Shown here one piece after another: positions 35,966 through 49,179 of a DNA stretch of 64,000 bases. Position numbers and translations under genes: made by a program. Source of the DNA: Icerya purchasi (taxonomy: Eukaryota; Arthropoda; Insecta; Hemiptera; Monophlebidae); contig CM077115.1 of the NCBI GenBank assembly GCA_039619475.1, forward strand, positions 505,135,352 through 505,199,351, read 5' to 3'. The notes beneath the pieces were generated by a model that did not search any database, was not told where the DNA came from, and saw nothing but the letters and a program-made list of their open reading frames with translations. Each line of letters opens with the position of its first letter. The stretch's first letter is position 1.

Positions 35966-38930
35966 CCTTTTTTTTCCCTCCTTTTTAGTAAACGTTATGC
36001 GGGAGCTACAGTCAATTTTTCAGAATTCACGAAGTAAAACAACTAAAAGAAATTCGAAAGTCAATATACTGTAAACGTCATAATTATCGGTGCTTTGTTT
36101 GAAACTTTACGATAAATGCGTAGAAATTGTAAAAAAGGTTCGGTCGAAATTTGTAAGGCATTCATCACACTTTCTTTTGACTGAAATTTTAAGTAAAAAT
36201 CTGCAAATATTACAATATATTACGGACTGGCGTAGAAATTATCAAGTTAAAACTTTTCCAAGGATTTTCTCAGTAAAAAGATGAATTCCCGAGCTATTAT
36301 TCAAACGTTACCGAATTGAGTCTGTACGTGTAGGGTATAAGAATGCACTGTGCTATTTCGCTAATGTTACATTATTGTGTAATGGGTGACGCGTTTTCCA
36401 CGATAACCTAGCACACTGTTTCGAGTTTTTGTGATAGTATTATATCAAAAAAAAAAAAAAATAAAATAAATGTGTGAGCTAATTTCGCTTAAATTTCTAA
36501 CATTATCCAGTGTTAGGAAAATAAAACAAATATATTTCAACGAGATTCAAGGCAAATTTGATAACGCAAACCCGTATTTATCACTATTGTTTTTGGACTT
36601 GATGAATTTTTAAAAATACCGAGGTCACACCGTTAATTCTAATAGACATTATTATTCTTTTACGAGCACTTCGCCTATTATTATACCGTATCTCACTCCA
36701 TTGTCGAGTAAGTACGACATTTATAAAATTCTCGAAGACTCGAGGTTATTTTAAAATTCCGAGAATTTTAGGGGACCGAATTTATTTTAGTGAAAAACAT
36801 CTCAGAAATTCTGGAAACATTTTCTTCGATTGGATCTGAGTGAATTTTTGAAATAGTCAATAATATTCTTCCGGCATACTATTAAACAATTCTCGATGCG
36901 GTAATTATTCCGGTATCGAAGTTTATGAAATCTGGATAGAGAACGGATTCAGAAGTTACAATGTTCATTATCATTCGTTCGATATGTGTAATTTATATTC
37001 ATAAATATTCATTATTGTGAGATTATTCTAAATTTGTTTATTGGAAAAAATATTCGGTAAAATTTTTGTATTCTGCTAAAAAAAAAGCGTACAATCAGAA
37101 GACACATGTACTATACTTAAACGATAAACTATTTCGAACGTGTACTTTTAATAGCCCCTCGCAGCCCTTTTTGCAAAATCAACGAATTGAAATTTTTTTA
37201 AATTAAACAGTTTTTGTCAAAGAGAAAAATTAGGATTCGTAGGAATTATGACTGTACGTTTATTTTATGCGTGCCTTTATTAGCCCTTAATATTAAAGAA
37301 ATGAACGGTTGAAGTTTTTCAGCTGCTTGACACTGGCTATTGTATTTACGAAAGCTCATAACTAAATCATAAGCGACATTATCAGTTGTATCCATTCGGC
37401 ACTGATGGCAATACTCTTCCAGACTATTATTCAGCCGGAATATTCCTTCCATAAATTTGAGAAATTGATTTCCTTCATAGTTGTTTGCATTAAAAATCTC
37501 CGGCTAAAATTTTATCCGTATATACCACCACCACCTTCGATAAATCTAAACAATTACGCTGCTTTAGCCGTGTACGCCGCTAGGTTTTTAGTAACGAATG
37601 TACTACTATACACATCTTCGTCGTGTTTGCACGCGATGTAATGTTTATTAATGGTTGTTTTAATGGCTTAGATCCGCATTTCTTAGCTGAATTCTTGTCT
37701 AAGGTTTCAAATGTGATTTTTTAAATTTTTTATGGACGTGGAATCAAACACTAACCTTCTTTCTCTCAGTTTAAACGTTTTTTTTTTTTTCGTTTTTTTT
37801 TTTTTATAAAGCATAAAAAACATTTATCACGTTAAAAAGAAAAAGAAAAAATAACGAGTAAATAAAAATAAAGAATTCATCAAAAAATCAGGCACAAATT
37901 GTTTAAAATAGCAAACAAAACTAGAGGCTATCTTCGAAGTGGAAAGAATTCATGTCTGCATTTAATTAACTAAATAAATACTTCATTTATTACTTCACTA
38001 CGTTTCGCATGAGAAAAACTTTATAAGATCTTTTATACGGATTAGAGAACAGGTTAATTTAAAAAGTAACAATTTTTACCGATAACGGATGAAATAACAC
38101 GGGGTTTATTAATTTACCAATCACGCGTCGCACACATTGTCTTTCGCTTACTTCCACTTGCTTATTAACGCTATTTTTACATCACCTTCCATTCATTTTG
38201 CACGAAAAAAGAAACAATTCTGTCATAATTTATTTATGCTTCTGGCACCTACATTAGGAAAAAAGTATGCATATATGTACGCGTATATGTGTATACATCG
38301 TGACATCGTGTATATTTATATAGAGTTAATTATGTATGCCACACAAAATTAACACCGCAAAAATGTTATCGTTTACTTAAAGTATGACTCTGTTGGCATA
38401 ATTAAGAGCGAATATTACTTTGACACAAGAAGAAGTGAGGGAGAAGTATGTAGAAAGTGGGTTTATACAACTTGTGTGCTACTGAGGCTGAAGATGTGGC
38501 CAACCTTTGCGCGGGACGTTGAAAAAGAAATAGAACAGAAAAATTTATGTAAAAAGAAATTTATTCTAAAATTAAAATATTTTGAATAAAACGATAACAG
38601 GACAGAAAAGAAGAACTTTAGAATATTAATCAGTAAAAAAGGATGCTCGTATAAATTATTCGGATGCTTCTACGGGGCAAAATTTTTTTCCAACAAAGAA
38701 ACATCTATCAATAAAATACTGAAAGGACTAGAACGGTACTTTTAATCGAGCATTAATCGGCAGTGATTGAAGTTTATCGAACGCACGTCATGAACGCAAC
38801 TTTTTGATGAACTCAACTGTTAGAAATGATGATTTTTAAATGACGCTAAATCATCAGCGATGTTCGATGTTAATCTTTATCGAAATATTTTCCACATTAA
38901 CGATCAATTATATCTATTTTTAATCCGATT
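35966..38930. other. No gene recognised
   Basis: Overlapping open frames on both strands at 37246-37641, including a minus-strand one with Cys/His residues (EEYCHQC), match nothing I recognise. T runs occur at 37780-37805. Confidence 0.4.
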
Positions 38931-38949
38931 AAAAGGTGAAAAATGAATT

Positions 38950-39320
38950 AACTTTTTCCTTTGTGCGTATGCCCCCTGTTCTTTTGCTCTGATTCTTTGT
39001 TTAAGAATTATTATCTCGCCTCCGTTTCTCGCATAATCTCCTTCCTTCTTCACTAAATCGCTTTTCCTTGGCTGCATCTCACAATTATCCATTGGATCCT
39101 GAAGGTTCCCAGTATGTTTGTGATGCGAATCACGTGCTCTTCGAGTGGTCCGGTTTATCTCGCGAGCGTGAGTTACTTTATTATCATCTTTTAAAGCTTG
39201 TGGTCTTCCTGCTCCTTTCAACGCCTCTTATGTTCTTTCTCTACCTATTCTCTCAGTTGTTCCTGTTTTAAGGGTGTTCCTTGATTCCATTGTTGACAAA
39301 ATAAAAATATAATTTCTATT
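38950..39320 (+). mobile_element. LINE 3' end, same family as at 25.6-26.5 kb
   Basis: Plus-strand coding SHNYPLDPEGSQYVCDANHV (39070-39130) parallels [20 protein letters not shown] of the minus-strand copy. The sequence ends with TGTTGACAAAATAAAAATA (39289-39308), like the TGTTGACAAACCCATTAAAA tail at 53130. Short and inactive. Confidence 0.6.
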
Positions 39321-39569
39321 CTATTCCATGCATCTATTCTTTTTTGCTGGGCTAATGTGCTCTCTGGTAGCAAACCCAAGGGGGGTAAAAAAAAAAAAGA
39401 ATTAAGTGGCTCTAACGAAATTTAACGAAGAACAAAAAAGAGAAGAGGATATCACGCGTCGGTGGACCGATATTTCTTAAGAATGTGTAATTTAATATAA
39501 TATAGTGTATGTTATTATCAGTCGCTCCATAACAACTGAGAAAGGAGGCAATATTGCTTTTGATTTTTT

Positions 39570-39628
39570 TTTTTTTTTTTTTAGACCACTATTGAAAAAT
39601 GCCAATTATGGCTAGGTTTGGCCAATGT

Positions 39629-39659
<31 letters not shown>

Positions 39660-39660
39660 G
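39570..39660. repeat. T-run and 29-bp A-run at the duplication edge
   Basis: A T-run (39566-39581) and, 49 bases later, an uninterrupted A-run (39631-39659) followed by G. The duplicated block starts at the end of this A-run. Confidence 0.9.
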
Positions 39661-42600
39661 AATTACACCTTGTAATCGAGCATAGTGAAAAAATTCTGAC
39701 TATTGAAAAAATTAAATTTATGTAATTTTGTTAACTTTTTTTTCATTGGAGCGTTATCAGAGTGCATGCAAGTAGCGGATATTATCGGAAAAATAATTGA
39801 GAAGGTGATTTATTGATTGTGTACTTCCGCGGTTAAAATTTTCTCTGTCTTCCCGGTTGCGTAATTTCTCTTTCGTTTATCTTTTTTTCTAACTATCTTC
39901 AATGGCAGAATAGTGGAATTAATAAGCTACCTTTCCGTAAAGTTCAGCCTGGTATATTCTCTATGGACGTTTTTATTCGAAACTGTCTTTTGTCGTACAC
40001 ATTTTTTTGTTGTAATTAAATCGTATCTCTGAACACTTCTAACTACTGTCTGCCTTCTTTTTTTTTCTTTTCTTAATGCGCAGTTTATGAAAATTTTTTG
40101 TCAAAATATAACTTAAACATTTTTTTGAATCAAACCCGTAATAATAAAATAGGCTGAATCGAAAAATTTCTGAATGACTATAACAACTTACTGAAAACTG
40201 AAACAAATTGCAGCGTTCGCCTATTTAAGCCGACAATAATCCGTTTTTCATTGGGGAAACTAATAGAGGGTATCCTTCAGAGATCGTTTTGACGTTAATT
40301 TAATTTACATAGGAGGACAAAACAGATCGACAAATTATCTTTGGAAAAAGAGAGAAACTTCAAATTTGATGATGCCAGCTCGATAGTAAAATTCGGAAGA
40401 TGAAATGACCGAGTACTTTAGAGCAAAAAAAGTCGGGCACCTGGAGCTAATCGATCCAAGTATTCTTTAAGGGTCACGCATAACATCTCTAATCACTTTA
40501 GCTAATTAGCAAATAGGAGGGAAGAACGAAATAACCTATATTACTTATCGGTAGCAAGGTAACTTTAATGAGAGACAGTGCGAAAGGGAAATTAAAAAAA
40601 AAACAATATATAGAGCTACGACGGCATTGGTAGAACTTATTTGGAAAGATCGTTACATTAGAAATGAAAAAAAAAAAAAAAAGCTTAATTTTTCAAATTG
40701 CAACGTGGCTTTAAACCCTGAATTGCAAATACAGAAGGTCCCACCAACGTAGGCTTTCGAAATGACTACCGTTACGAGTTCCGTGGGTAGCAATAATCGT
40801 CTAAAACTGTAAAAAGGGGGCGAGAGTCAGACCGAAAATAAGGAAAGAAATGTGACCTAAACAAACATCAATGCTTGTGAACATCTCTGCTACATACAAT
40901 GTGTGACAAAGCAATAATTTTTTCTTTTTTTGGTTAATAAGGTTCGAGAAATTAGATTGAAGGCAGTACGGATCGAATTAAATGACGGTCCCGGATAACA
41001 GCTGATGAATGGCACAACTGGCAGAAGGAGGAGTAGGGTGGAAAAGTTAGGCAGCATAGTCGGTTAGATGGTAAGGTTTCGTTCAGGTAGGACCTAATAT
41101 TCGGCTCCTACATGTTGAAGCTATCAAAAATTTAACTCGCGCTGACTCGGTGTTTCTATAGTTGGCGTGCTCAAAATAAAAAAAAAAAGGGTATAAAAGG
41201 ATTCTGTTAGGTTGGGATGTTCAGAACTGAATATGAAGGCAGAAATTTTAATTGCATCCAGGGGTCTTTTTTATTATCTTATACAGCTTAATCAACGGTG
41301 GTTAATTAAACATGTGAAATTAGTACAAAAATTAAAATGGAAAAAACTGTATTAAAATTTGTATTTTCAACTTTATCGAGAACGATCCATTCAGCTGAGC
41401 GGGGAGGTGAAATGTTTGTGTGTAACAACAGGTATATAGAATGTCGACGATAAATTGCTATTAGGAGTAAGCGATGTAAAAAAAATGGGAAAATCAATTT
41501 TTAATGAAAAATAGTGGTTAAAAGAAGGAAAAAAATGCGGAAAGTAAAACTAGGAAAATAGTATGCGTGTAAAGTTTTTTTATCAATAACAAACCGGAAA
41601 CTAATGATGATGAAATAACGATTAACGAATAATGATTAAAGTGACAGTTGGCTAAACAGAATTTATTTTCAGACACGGGAACTTATCGTATTTCAAATCG
41701 CGAATAATTCGGCAACAAATTATGCTAATGAATTTAGTTTTTTTTTTACAGAAAAACGCAGAGTTTTTTATCAATTTTTATTCTAAATAAACACGTATTA
41801 CAAAATTGCTTCGTTTTAAAAACAACGTCGCTTAGCAGCATTCTCTACATGGCGGGGGGAATTCGGTCTGTTTTTCGTTCTACGCTGTCTCGAAGTTGCA
41901 CCACAGGTCCTCCCCCCCCCTGTGGTTTACTGATTTACAACTTTGACCTCAGATATCTCCCTAAAAAGAATAGTCTCACAACATGACAAACCCGGCAATA
42001 GAGGTGGCCCCAGGTGAGATCGGCTTTGCGTGAAATTATGCGGTTGCCAAAATGGGTTTCCGTATAGCAATTGCATGATGTCTCCAAGAATACGAGAGCT
42101 TTTTCTTTCTCCGCAGCGTAAGTACAAGGAATTATCCTAAAAATCATCTGCCGATGATATCGGTCGCTGTTCGTCGTTCCTTCAAAGAAGTAAGGTAAGA
42201 CATCAACACGCCGTGGTACCTTGTAAGAGCGGTTTTTTGTGAATTATGCGCGCATTCCAATAACGAATATTCTGGTTATTAACGTCACCCCGCGCAGATA
42301 TAAATGCGCGTCTCGTTTGGGGTCTAGAGGCAATTATCTTCGATTTCTCGCGGAACACGCGCGTTCGCAAAACTCCGATCGAGTAGCTCTGAGGTGGTCA
42401 GCAGCCTTTTAGGATCGTTAACATTTCGTATATGGATGAAAGTGTGTAGATCTTCGCGGAGAATACGTCGCACGGCTCTGACACATGACCAGCCAATAGA
42501 AATTAGTTACATTGCCGGCAACCGGACAAAACAATAAATAAGTAAAAAGCTAAACTGCGTGTAAACCGTCAACGTACTTCCGATCTTTCTGGACGATTTT

Positions 42601-42882
42601 TCAGAGCGAAACCTCGATGTTTTTTGCGCTATTCTGACTTTTTTCGCAGGCCTCGCGGACTTCATTTTATCAACGGTTCTTTTTTCACGGAACTTTTTAA
42701 CTGGTAAATGAATAGTTTCTCCTCTTCGGACACTGGTTTACGTGGCTGAATAGAAAAACGGCGTTCCCGAAAAGCACGTATAGTAGTCGACGTGAAGCTT
42801 CCTGACTCTTGGAAAACGACTTAAACACGCTCGATGTTTTATGTTCCGCTCACTGATATATTACCGTTGTTAAAGTTTGGTG
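39661..42882. other. No gene recognised (also 53169-56390)
   Basis: Left part of the duplicated block. Short minus-strand frames at 41306-41497 and 41927-42147 show no motif. A stretch at 42200-42700 is less AT-rich, with several CpG. Confidence 0.4.
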
Positions 42883-42904
42883 GACTAGACCAGCGGTTCC
42901 GAAA

Positions 42905-44560
42905 GTGGATTCCGCGAGAAAATCATCAAGGTTGCCTTCCTCCAACTGGGAAACCCGGGAGAACAAGCCAGAAATGTTTCGTAAAACGGGAAAGAAATGT
43001 TTTTTTCTAAAACTTAAAATTGCATTTTACGTTGTAATTTCTACGATAACTTTTAAACCGAATTTTGTATTATTTCTGTTAAAATTAAAATTTGAAAATA
43101 ATCACATCATTTTGCATCCAAAAAGTGACTGTTCGTTTCCAAAAACCCGTTCATTGTCCAACTTCAATAAATTTGTAAAAACCGATAATGAACATGCTAC
43201 AAAAGCATCGTTCCTCTTAAGATGATTGCTCGACCTGGAAGTTGACTGCATATTTGGGGAAGAAGCAGTAAAGAAAGTTGTAGTAGTGCAATATTCCGAC
43301 GACACTATCTCTGAGACTAGATTCGTAAAATATCTTATTACATCAAAGGTGAGAATTTCGTAGGCAGATTGAATCATTCTATGTTTGCAATCCAACCTTG
43401 ATGAAAGTACAGACGTTGCTGGACTGTCTGTATTTTTGAGGTATATTGTTGGCCCATCTATTGAAGAAAATTTGCTTCCCTGTACTCCTTCGGAAACCAA
43501 CACAACTGGAAACGAAATGTTCAATGTAGTAGATTGTTACATGAGGGAACACAACATTGATTAGAATAAATATATTGATGAATGCAGTGATGAAGCTGCT
43601 GCAACGAAAGTTAAAAATGTTGCGCCAAAATGTATAGCAGCCGTCATTGAATTTTACATCGACATGCTCTTGTTATGGAGAAAATGCCACCATTATTAAA
43701 GAAAGTTTCGGATGAAGCTGTAAAGATCGTAAATTACATTAAATCCCGTCCTCTTCTTCAGTCAAGATTGTTTAAAACAGTGTGTGAAGAAATGGGTGTT
43801 CGGTGTGAATCGGTCCTCCTTAATACAGAAGTCCAATGGCTTTCCAGCGGCAAAGTTTCAGTTAGGTTATATGAACTTCGAGATGAAGGTTTTTTAAATG
43901 AGGAAAAATGTGTCAGAATCTGTGAAAATTTTCGATGTTTTGCATTATGAACAATGGCTTATGAAGCTTATTTTGCTGAAGTCTTTGGAAAACTTAACCG
44001 GGTCACTGCATCGTTACAAGGAAAAACAACAATTATATTTACTGGTAAACTTAAAGAAGGAAATTACATTTCTGAATTACTCGCATGGAAAAAAATAATG
44101 TTGAATGTTTTCCACTTTTAAATGAAATTCTACAAGGAAACATGATCGAATTACCAACTGAAATACAAAACATCATCAGTAAACATTTAGCGAACCTGTT
44201 AAAATCGTTGTCTGAATATTTCCTACCGATTAACGATAACGGCATCGACTGGGTACAAAATGCATTTTAAATCTGAAACTTTATCAATGCTGGAATATGA
44301 ATCACTCATAGATATTCGGAGTTCAACCGCTTTAAAATACACATTTAAATCAGTGTCACTTAAAGGGGTTTTTAGTATTAAAAATGAATACCCCCTCAAG
44401 TAGCCGAGAAAGCTGTTTTAACTATGCTCCCTTCTATAACTGCATATAGATGCGAAACAGAGTTTTCAGTTTATGCCGAAAAATAGATTCAAGAGCAAAT
44501 TGGAATTCCGGATGTACGCATACAACTTGCCGAAATTAAGACCAAATTTTAAAACTATTT
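42905..44560 (+). pseudogene. hAT transposase remnant, SCAND3/ZBED5-like type (copy 1)
   Basis: Broken coding follows the hAT family related to SCAND3/ZBED5 and GTF2IRD2 genes. Blocks are FGEEAVKKVVVVQYSDDTIS (43254-43313), LDESTDVAGLSVFLRYIVG (43398-43454; carries an acidic RNase H-fold residue), NTTGNEMFNVVDCYMREHNI (43499-43558), VKNVAPKC, then VKIVNYIKSRPLLQSRLFKT and CEEMGVRCESVLLNTEVQWL (43720-43852), and a C-terminal dimerisation region LTMLPSITAYRCET..F (about 44420-44470). Stops and frameshifts interrupt all blocks. Confidence 0.85.
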
Positions 44561-44679
44561 CTAGTAAAACAGTAAAACAATTTCATTCTTCACATTAATT
44601 TATCTGGAAATTTTTTATTAAATAACCTTTATTTACATATTTGAAATTTTGATACCTTTTATTATCAATAATAGGATAC

Positions 44680-45907
44680 GAACTAAATGTGAAGAAAACA
44701 TTGGAAGAGTACGGCTTCCGGAGTGGCTTGGGAACTCGAGAGGCATTACTCTGTATGAACATTTTGATTCGAAAAATGAGGGAGTTCCAACGTCCAGTAT
44801 TTCTCTGTTTCCTGGACTTTGAAAAGGCTTTTGACCGAGTAACTCATGACAAATTGTTCCAAATACTCGACACTATTCCTAGATGAAGCGGATAAGCGTA
44901 TAATAAAAAATCTTTACTTACACCAAAACGCAGTAATCTCATTAGAAAACAACAAAATATCAAATCCAATTAGTACTAAATAGGGGGAGTAAGGCAAGGA
45001 TGTATAATGTCTTCTATGCCGTTTAATATATACGCGGAACAGGCCTTCAAAAAAGCCCTTGATGATAGAGACGAAGGTGTTAAAATCGGTGGTGAAAATA
45101 TCAATAACATCAGATATGCGGACGACACAGTTTTGATGGCTGAAAGTGCAGAAGATCTAACTATATTAACAAAAGCGGTGGAAAAAGTATGCAATAAATA
45201 CGGACTGATAATTAACATGAAGAAAACGAAGGTAATGATCGTCTCAAACGAGACCTACATCCTATTGACATAGTGATAAACAATGGCAGACCAGAACAAG
45301 TCGATAAATACAAATACTTCGATGCGTGGATTAATAAGTATGGTGACCTAGACGGAGAAATTAGATGTCGCATTGAGCAAGCGCGTTCTGCCTTTTTGAA
45401 AATGAAGAAGATATTGCTCATGACTTGGACCTTGATTTAAGATTCAGAACTCCGAAATGCTATGTCTGATCGGTATTACTATGTGCTGTCGAAACGTGTG
45501 ACGTCCGGAACACTTCACAGATTAGAAGCCTTCGAGTTTTGGTGTTACAGACGCTTACTCAGGATCCCATGGACCAAAAAGAAGACAAACGCCGAGATAC
45601 TACAGACGATGAGAAAAGAAAAGAAGCTGATCGACACTGTCAAAGGAAGAAAAATAGAATACTTCGGTCAGCTTGAACCGAAGTACATATGACTACAGAA
45701 TATATCGATGGGAAAGGTGGAAGGAAAAAGAAGAGTTGGACGAACAAGATTATCTTGATTCAAGAACCTACAGACATGGGGACAGGTTGCAGTGTTGAAG
45801 AACTGTTCCAAACAGCAAAGGATAGAGGTCCCTACAAAGAATTAATCAAGCTTGCCATTAGATGAGCCTAAGATCGAGAACGGCCATGGCACAGAAAGAA
45901 AAAGGAA
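44680..45907 (+). pseudogene. RTE-like LINE fragment nested in the hAT (copy 1)
   Basis: A 5'-truncated RT of the same family as the element at 11.9-14.5 kb: [20 protein letters not shown] (44705), CFLDFEKAFDRVTHDKLF (44809), GGVRQGCIMSS (about 44985), NIRYADDTVLMAE (intact YADD near 45115-45126), EAFEFWCYRRLLRIPWTKKK (about 45527-45586), ending near GGCCATGGCACAGAAAG. Several stops and frameshifts. It interrupts the 3' untranslated part of the hAT element and so is younger than it. Confidence 0.85.
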
Positions 45908-46065
45908 TTGCAGTGAAAGTTGTAATTAAAAAGAAAACAATCAAATTTGTCTACATAGCAACAATTACTTAGTAAGTTTTCATTTGGCACTGAGGGTTCG
46001 GTAAAATAAAATTGATTTTATAAAGGTTCCGCAACCGTAAAAGTTTGGGAACCGCTGGACTAGAC

Positions 46066-48079
46066 TACCCCACTAGCTGAAACTCGCTTCCGCCACTCCA
46101 TTTCTTTAGCTATATGTAGTAGCGATTTGAAATACGACAGGTTCCCGTTCCGCACCCTATGTATTTCTAAACTTACTATTTTTTATAAATAATATATAAT
46201 CGCTGAATATTTGGAAAATAGTTAAAAACCAAAAAAAAAAAAAAAAAAAAAAAGAAAAAAGGGAAGACACTAATATCGTAAGGTAAACATTTAAAATATA
46301 AAAGTTAGCTGGACTGCGTGTGAAACGCTAAACAAAAATGTTTGCAAATAAATTCTATATCAACATGCTGCAACAGTTATTTTAAAGCGACAAAATACCG
46401 TTAGACTCCACATCGGTCATGCATATCTGTGGGCGTTTACGCCGCGACATAATTTGAGTGCGCCCTTTTTGTTTGTTTCCCTCGTTATTGTGTGCGATGA
46501 CTGTAATTAGCTGTTTTTATTGTGACGCTCTTGAAGAAGCGGATTCTTATTATTCGTTATACGCGTCCATTTGAATAGCTTCGAAGATAAAATTTAATTA
46601 ATTTCCAGGATGAAATCATAAAATTCGATGCAAAACAAAAATTCTTCATGTGTATCGTATATGAAATTGTTATTGTAATGCTAGAAAACAGCACTTTCTT
46701 AAATACTTGTAACATTTAAAATGGTAAAATTAAAAATTTCGCTCGTGATGAAATTCGACTTCCGATAATAACAAAATATACTGCAATCTCACTAAAGGAT
46801 ACCCATTTGTTTTCTTCTATACACGTGTTTATGATATTTTAGAAAAAATAAAAATAAAACAAAAATAAATAAATAAAAATAACAAAATAACAACAAAAAA
46901 AAGTGCGCAATCGTGCCACGGCAGAAAGGCTCCCTAATGTATGACAGATGGAGTCCAGCCGAAATATTTCCAAAACAATTTTTGGGTATGAAAAAACAGA
47001 TAAAAAAAACAGAAGATGTTAAAAGTTTTATGAAAAAGGACAAATGCTGACCTTAATTTACTGAAAGGCATCAATAAGCAAAAATGATTTTCTCCGATTA
47101 CGATTGCGTATTGAAGTTGTCTTTCACATTTTCAACTATCTAAAATTAGCGGGTTAAAAAAAAAAGAGAGAAAAAAAAAATTAACATCATATTACAGGGT
47201 TTTTCGTTTTTTTTCTTAATTTTCTAAAGCTGATTATGGAACATTTTTTTCAATGCGAGTAAACCGCGCTAAAAAAATGTTCTCAGCAAAATATCGAGAA
47301 ATAAAATTCGGCACAGATAAAATTTATGTTTTAAAGAACATAAATTTGCCAAGATTTTCGGTGACAGTACCGTTAAATCCGGATTCGTACTTACGAGCGA
47401 ATAAGAGATAGTGCAGATATGGGCGTATTCTGTTCGGGCAAATTGTTTTAATTCTTCTCACACTAAGTGGTTACATAATGCATGGTATAGCAGTACCGGT
47501 TCTGGGGGTTAAGAAATGAACTATTAGTTATTTAAAATTTTATTATGTTTACCAATGCAAGATGAACAGTACACGCTTTGCACATATTGATATCCCGGAT
47601 ACCTTAGTTTTGTACGGATATTCTTGTATTGTGCACAATCAGTGTATCACTAGTGTTTCTATGTCCCCTAAGAGAAAGCTGTGTCCCAGAATGAAGAACT
47701 ACTCGAGGACTTCAAGCAGCCTTTTTATTATATTTTTGAAAAAATTTTGGAACACAAGAGCAACATATCATCGTTGGAAGTATTATTTACCTAAAAAAAA
47801 AAAAAAAAAAATTCATTATTGTAATAGAGAGCGTGTTATGTACAAGTATCGGGTTTATATTCCAGATCCCATTTTTCAATTTCGAACGTATGTATTTCAG
47901 TTCGCGTAATATTTCGAAATCGGGTCATATAAATATATCGTGACGTATTTCATCGCGAAATTTCAATTTTCTATTTAAAACGGTGTAAATGAGCGAATTG
48001 TTACATTTTTATTATTAACCTCTAAACACAAGTTTGATAATAGGAACACGAACATTGTTTGCTTCCATTCCCTAGACTT
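46066..48079. other. No gene recognised (also 59574-61587)
   Basis: AT-rich. A plus-strand frame at 47562-47909 (115 codons, with a poly-Lys run from an A-run) has no recognisable motif. Confidence 0.4.
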
Positions 48080-48081
48080 AA

Positions 48082-48732
48082 CAGTGATGGCGAACCTATG
48101 ACTCGCGGGTCGGACACTGACCCACGCAGGCTTTTTAAGTGACCCACGTGTAGATTTTTATAAACTTATTTCTTATATCGTAAAAGAGAGAATAGACAAT
48201 GAAAAATATTTAAAAAAATAAAGTATATAAATCTAATGTAGAGTTTCAAAAAAAATATTTCTAACAATAACTAGACATTAGCTGATTTTCTACCGTCACT
48301 GCACTGGTGTATGATGTGCACGGTCATAAAATATCGTATTTCGTTGTTTTTTTTTATCGCGAAACGTGTATGACACACAATAGTTAGTCAAACTTGACGT
48401 GCATGTATGTTCGTTGTATCGTAGAACAGGGAGATGTACCAGTGCTGAACTAAATGACAGCCTTACGCATCTCAAAGTGTTTAAAAATTCAACATTATTT
48501 TTACTTTTTTAATATTAAAGTTTCTCATCTATATATATATATTTATATATGTATATGCACACCAGGGGAGGTACGTTAATGAGAAATTTCTTTTCAAATT
48601 ATTATATTCTACATATAAATATTTTTAATTTTAGTCGTATAGTCGACAATTAAAAAAATAAACACAACAACGTTTCAGCCATATCAAACAGAATGGCTCG
48701 ATAAATATGGTGGGATTGAAAATAATAAAACG

Positions 48733-48766
<34 letters not shown>

Positions 48767-49175
48767 TAATTTGTAACGAAAAAGTCACTTCACGTACATA
48801 CAATGTAAAAAGGCATTCTGAAAAGTTGCATTCTAATCTTGGCTTTTCAACAAATGAAGAAAGAACATATTACTTTTTACAAAAGAAAAAAAAGAATCAT
48901 TCAAAAGCAGTGTTTTAAAAACTTTTTTGATTCAAAAAAAGAATAACATCACATTTTCTAGTTGACCATTGCATTGTTCACCATGAGAACCTTTTTTTAG
49001 AAGGATAATTTATAAAGCAAGCGTTTTCAAAATGTAGTACTATTTTGTTTACGGATTTTTAAAAGAAAAAAAAACTCAATTATGAAGCGTATAAATGAGT
49101 TACCAATAAGTCGCGATACAATTAAAGTAATGGGGAATTAGAAAGAAATATTTGTTCGCAAATACATGACGACTT
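48082..49175 (+). mobile_element. Second hAT element, 5' part only (copy 1)
   Basis: It starts with a hAT-like terminus CAGTGATGGCGAACCTATGA at about 48084. Decayed coding follows: FQPYQTEWLDKYGGIENN (about 48676-48730), then a TG repeat in the place of the zinc-finger cysteines, CNEKVTSRTYNVKRH.EKLHSNL (about 48775-48840) and LPISRDTIKVMGN (about 49100-49138). This resembles the N-terminal BED-like finger and following region of ZBED-type hAT transposases. The complementary 3' terminus was not found before an antisense LINE piece begins. Confidence 0.65.
48735..48764. repeat. (TG)15 microsatellite
   Basis: Thirty bases of TG, the same length in the second copy (62243-62272). Confidence 0.97.
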
Positions 49176-49179
49176 AAAT

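Larger units (their letters stand above)
42891..46057 (+). mobile_element. hAT DNA transposon with TIRs and 8-bp target duplication (copy 1)
   Basis: The 5' end CAGCGGTTCCGAAAGTGG at 42891 and the 3' end, on the minus strand CAGCGGTTCCCAAACTTTTA, form imperfect terminal inverted repeats. GACTAGAC flanks both sides (42883-42890 and 46058-46065), the 8-bp target duplication expected of hAT elements. The 3.17-kb element holds a broken transposase and a LINE inserted in its 3' part. It cannot encode transposase now. Confidence 0.93.

Noticed and set aside
37246..37452. Minus-strand frame with EEYCHQC as a receptor or zinc-finger exon
   Set aside because: No splice signals or family motif could be matched, and an overlapping plus-strand frame of similar length shows that chance is enough.
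43102..43524. 140-codon minus-strand frame over the hAT remnant (also 56610-57032)
   Set aside because: It is antisense to recognisable transposase blocks on the plus strand and shows no motif.
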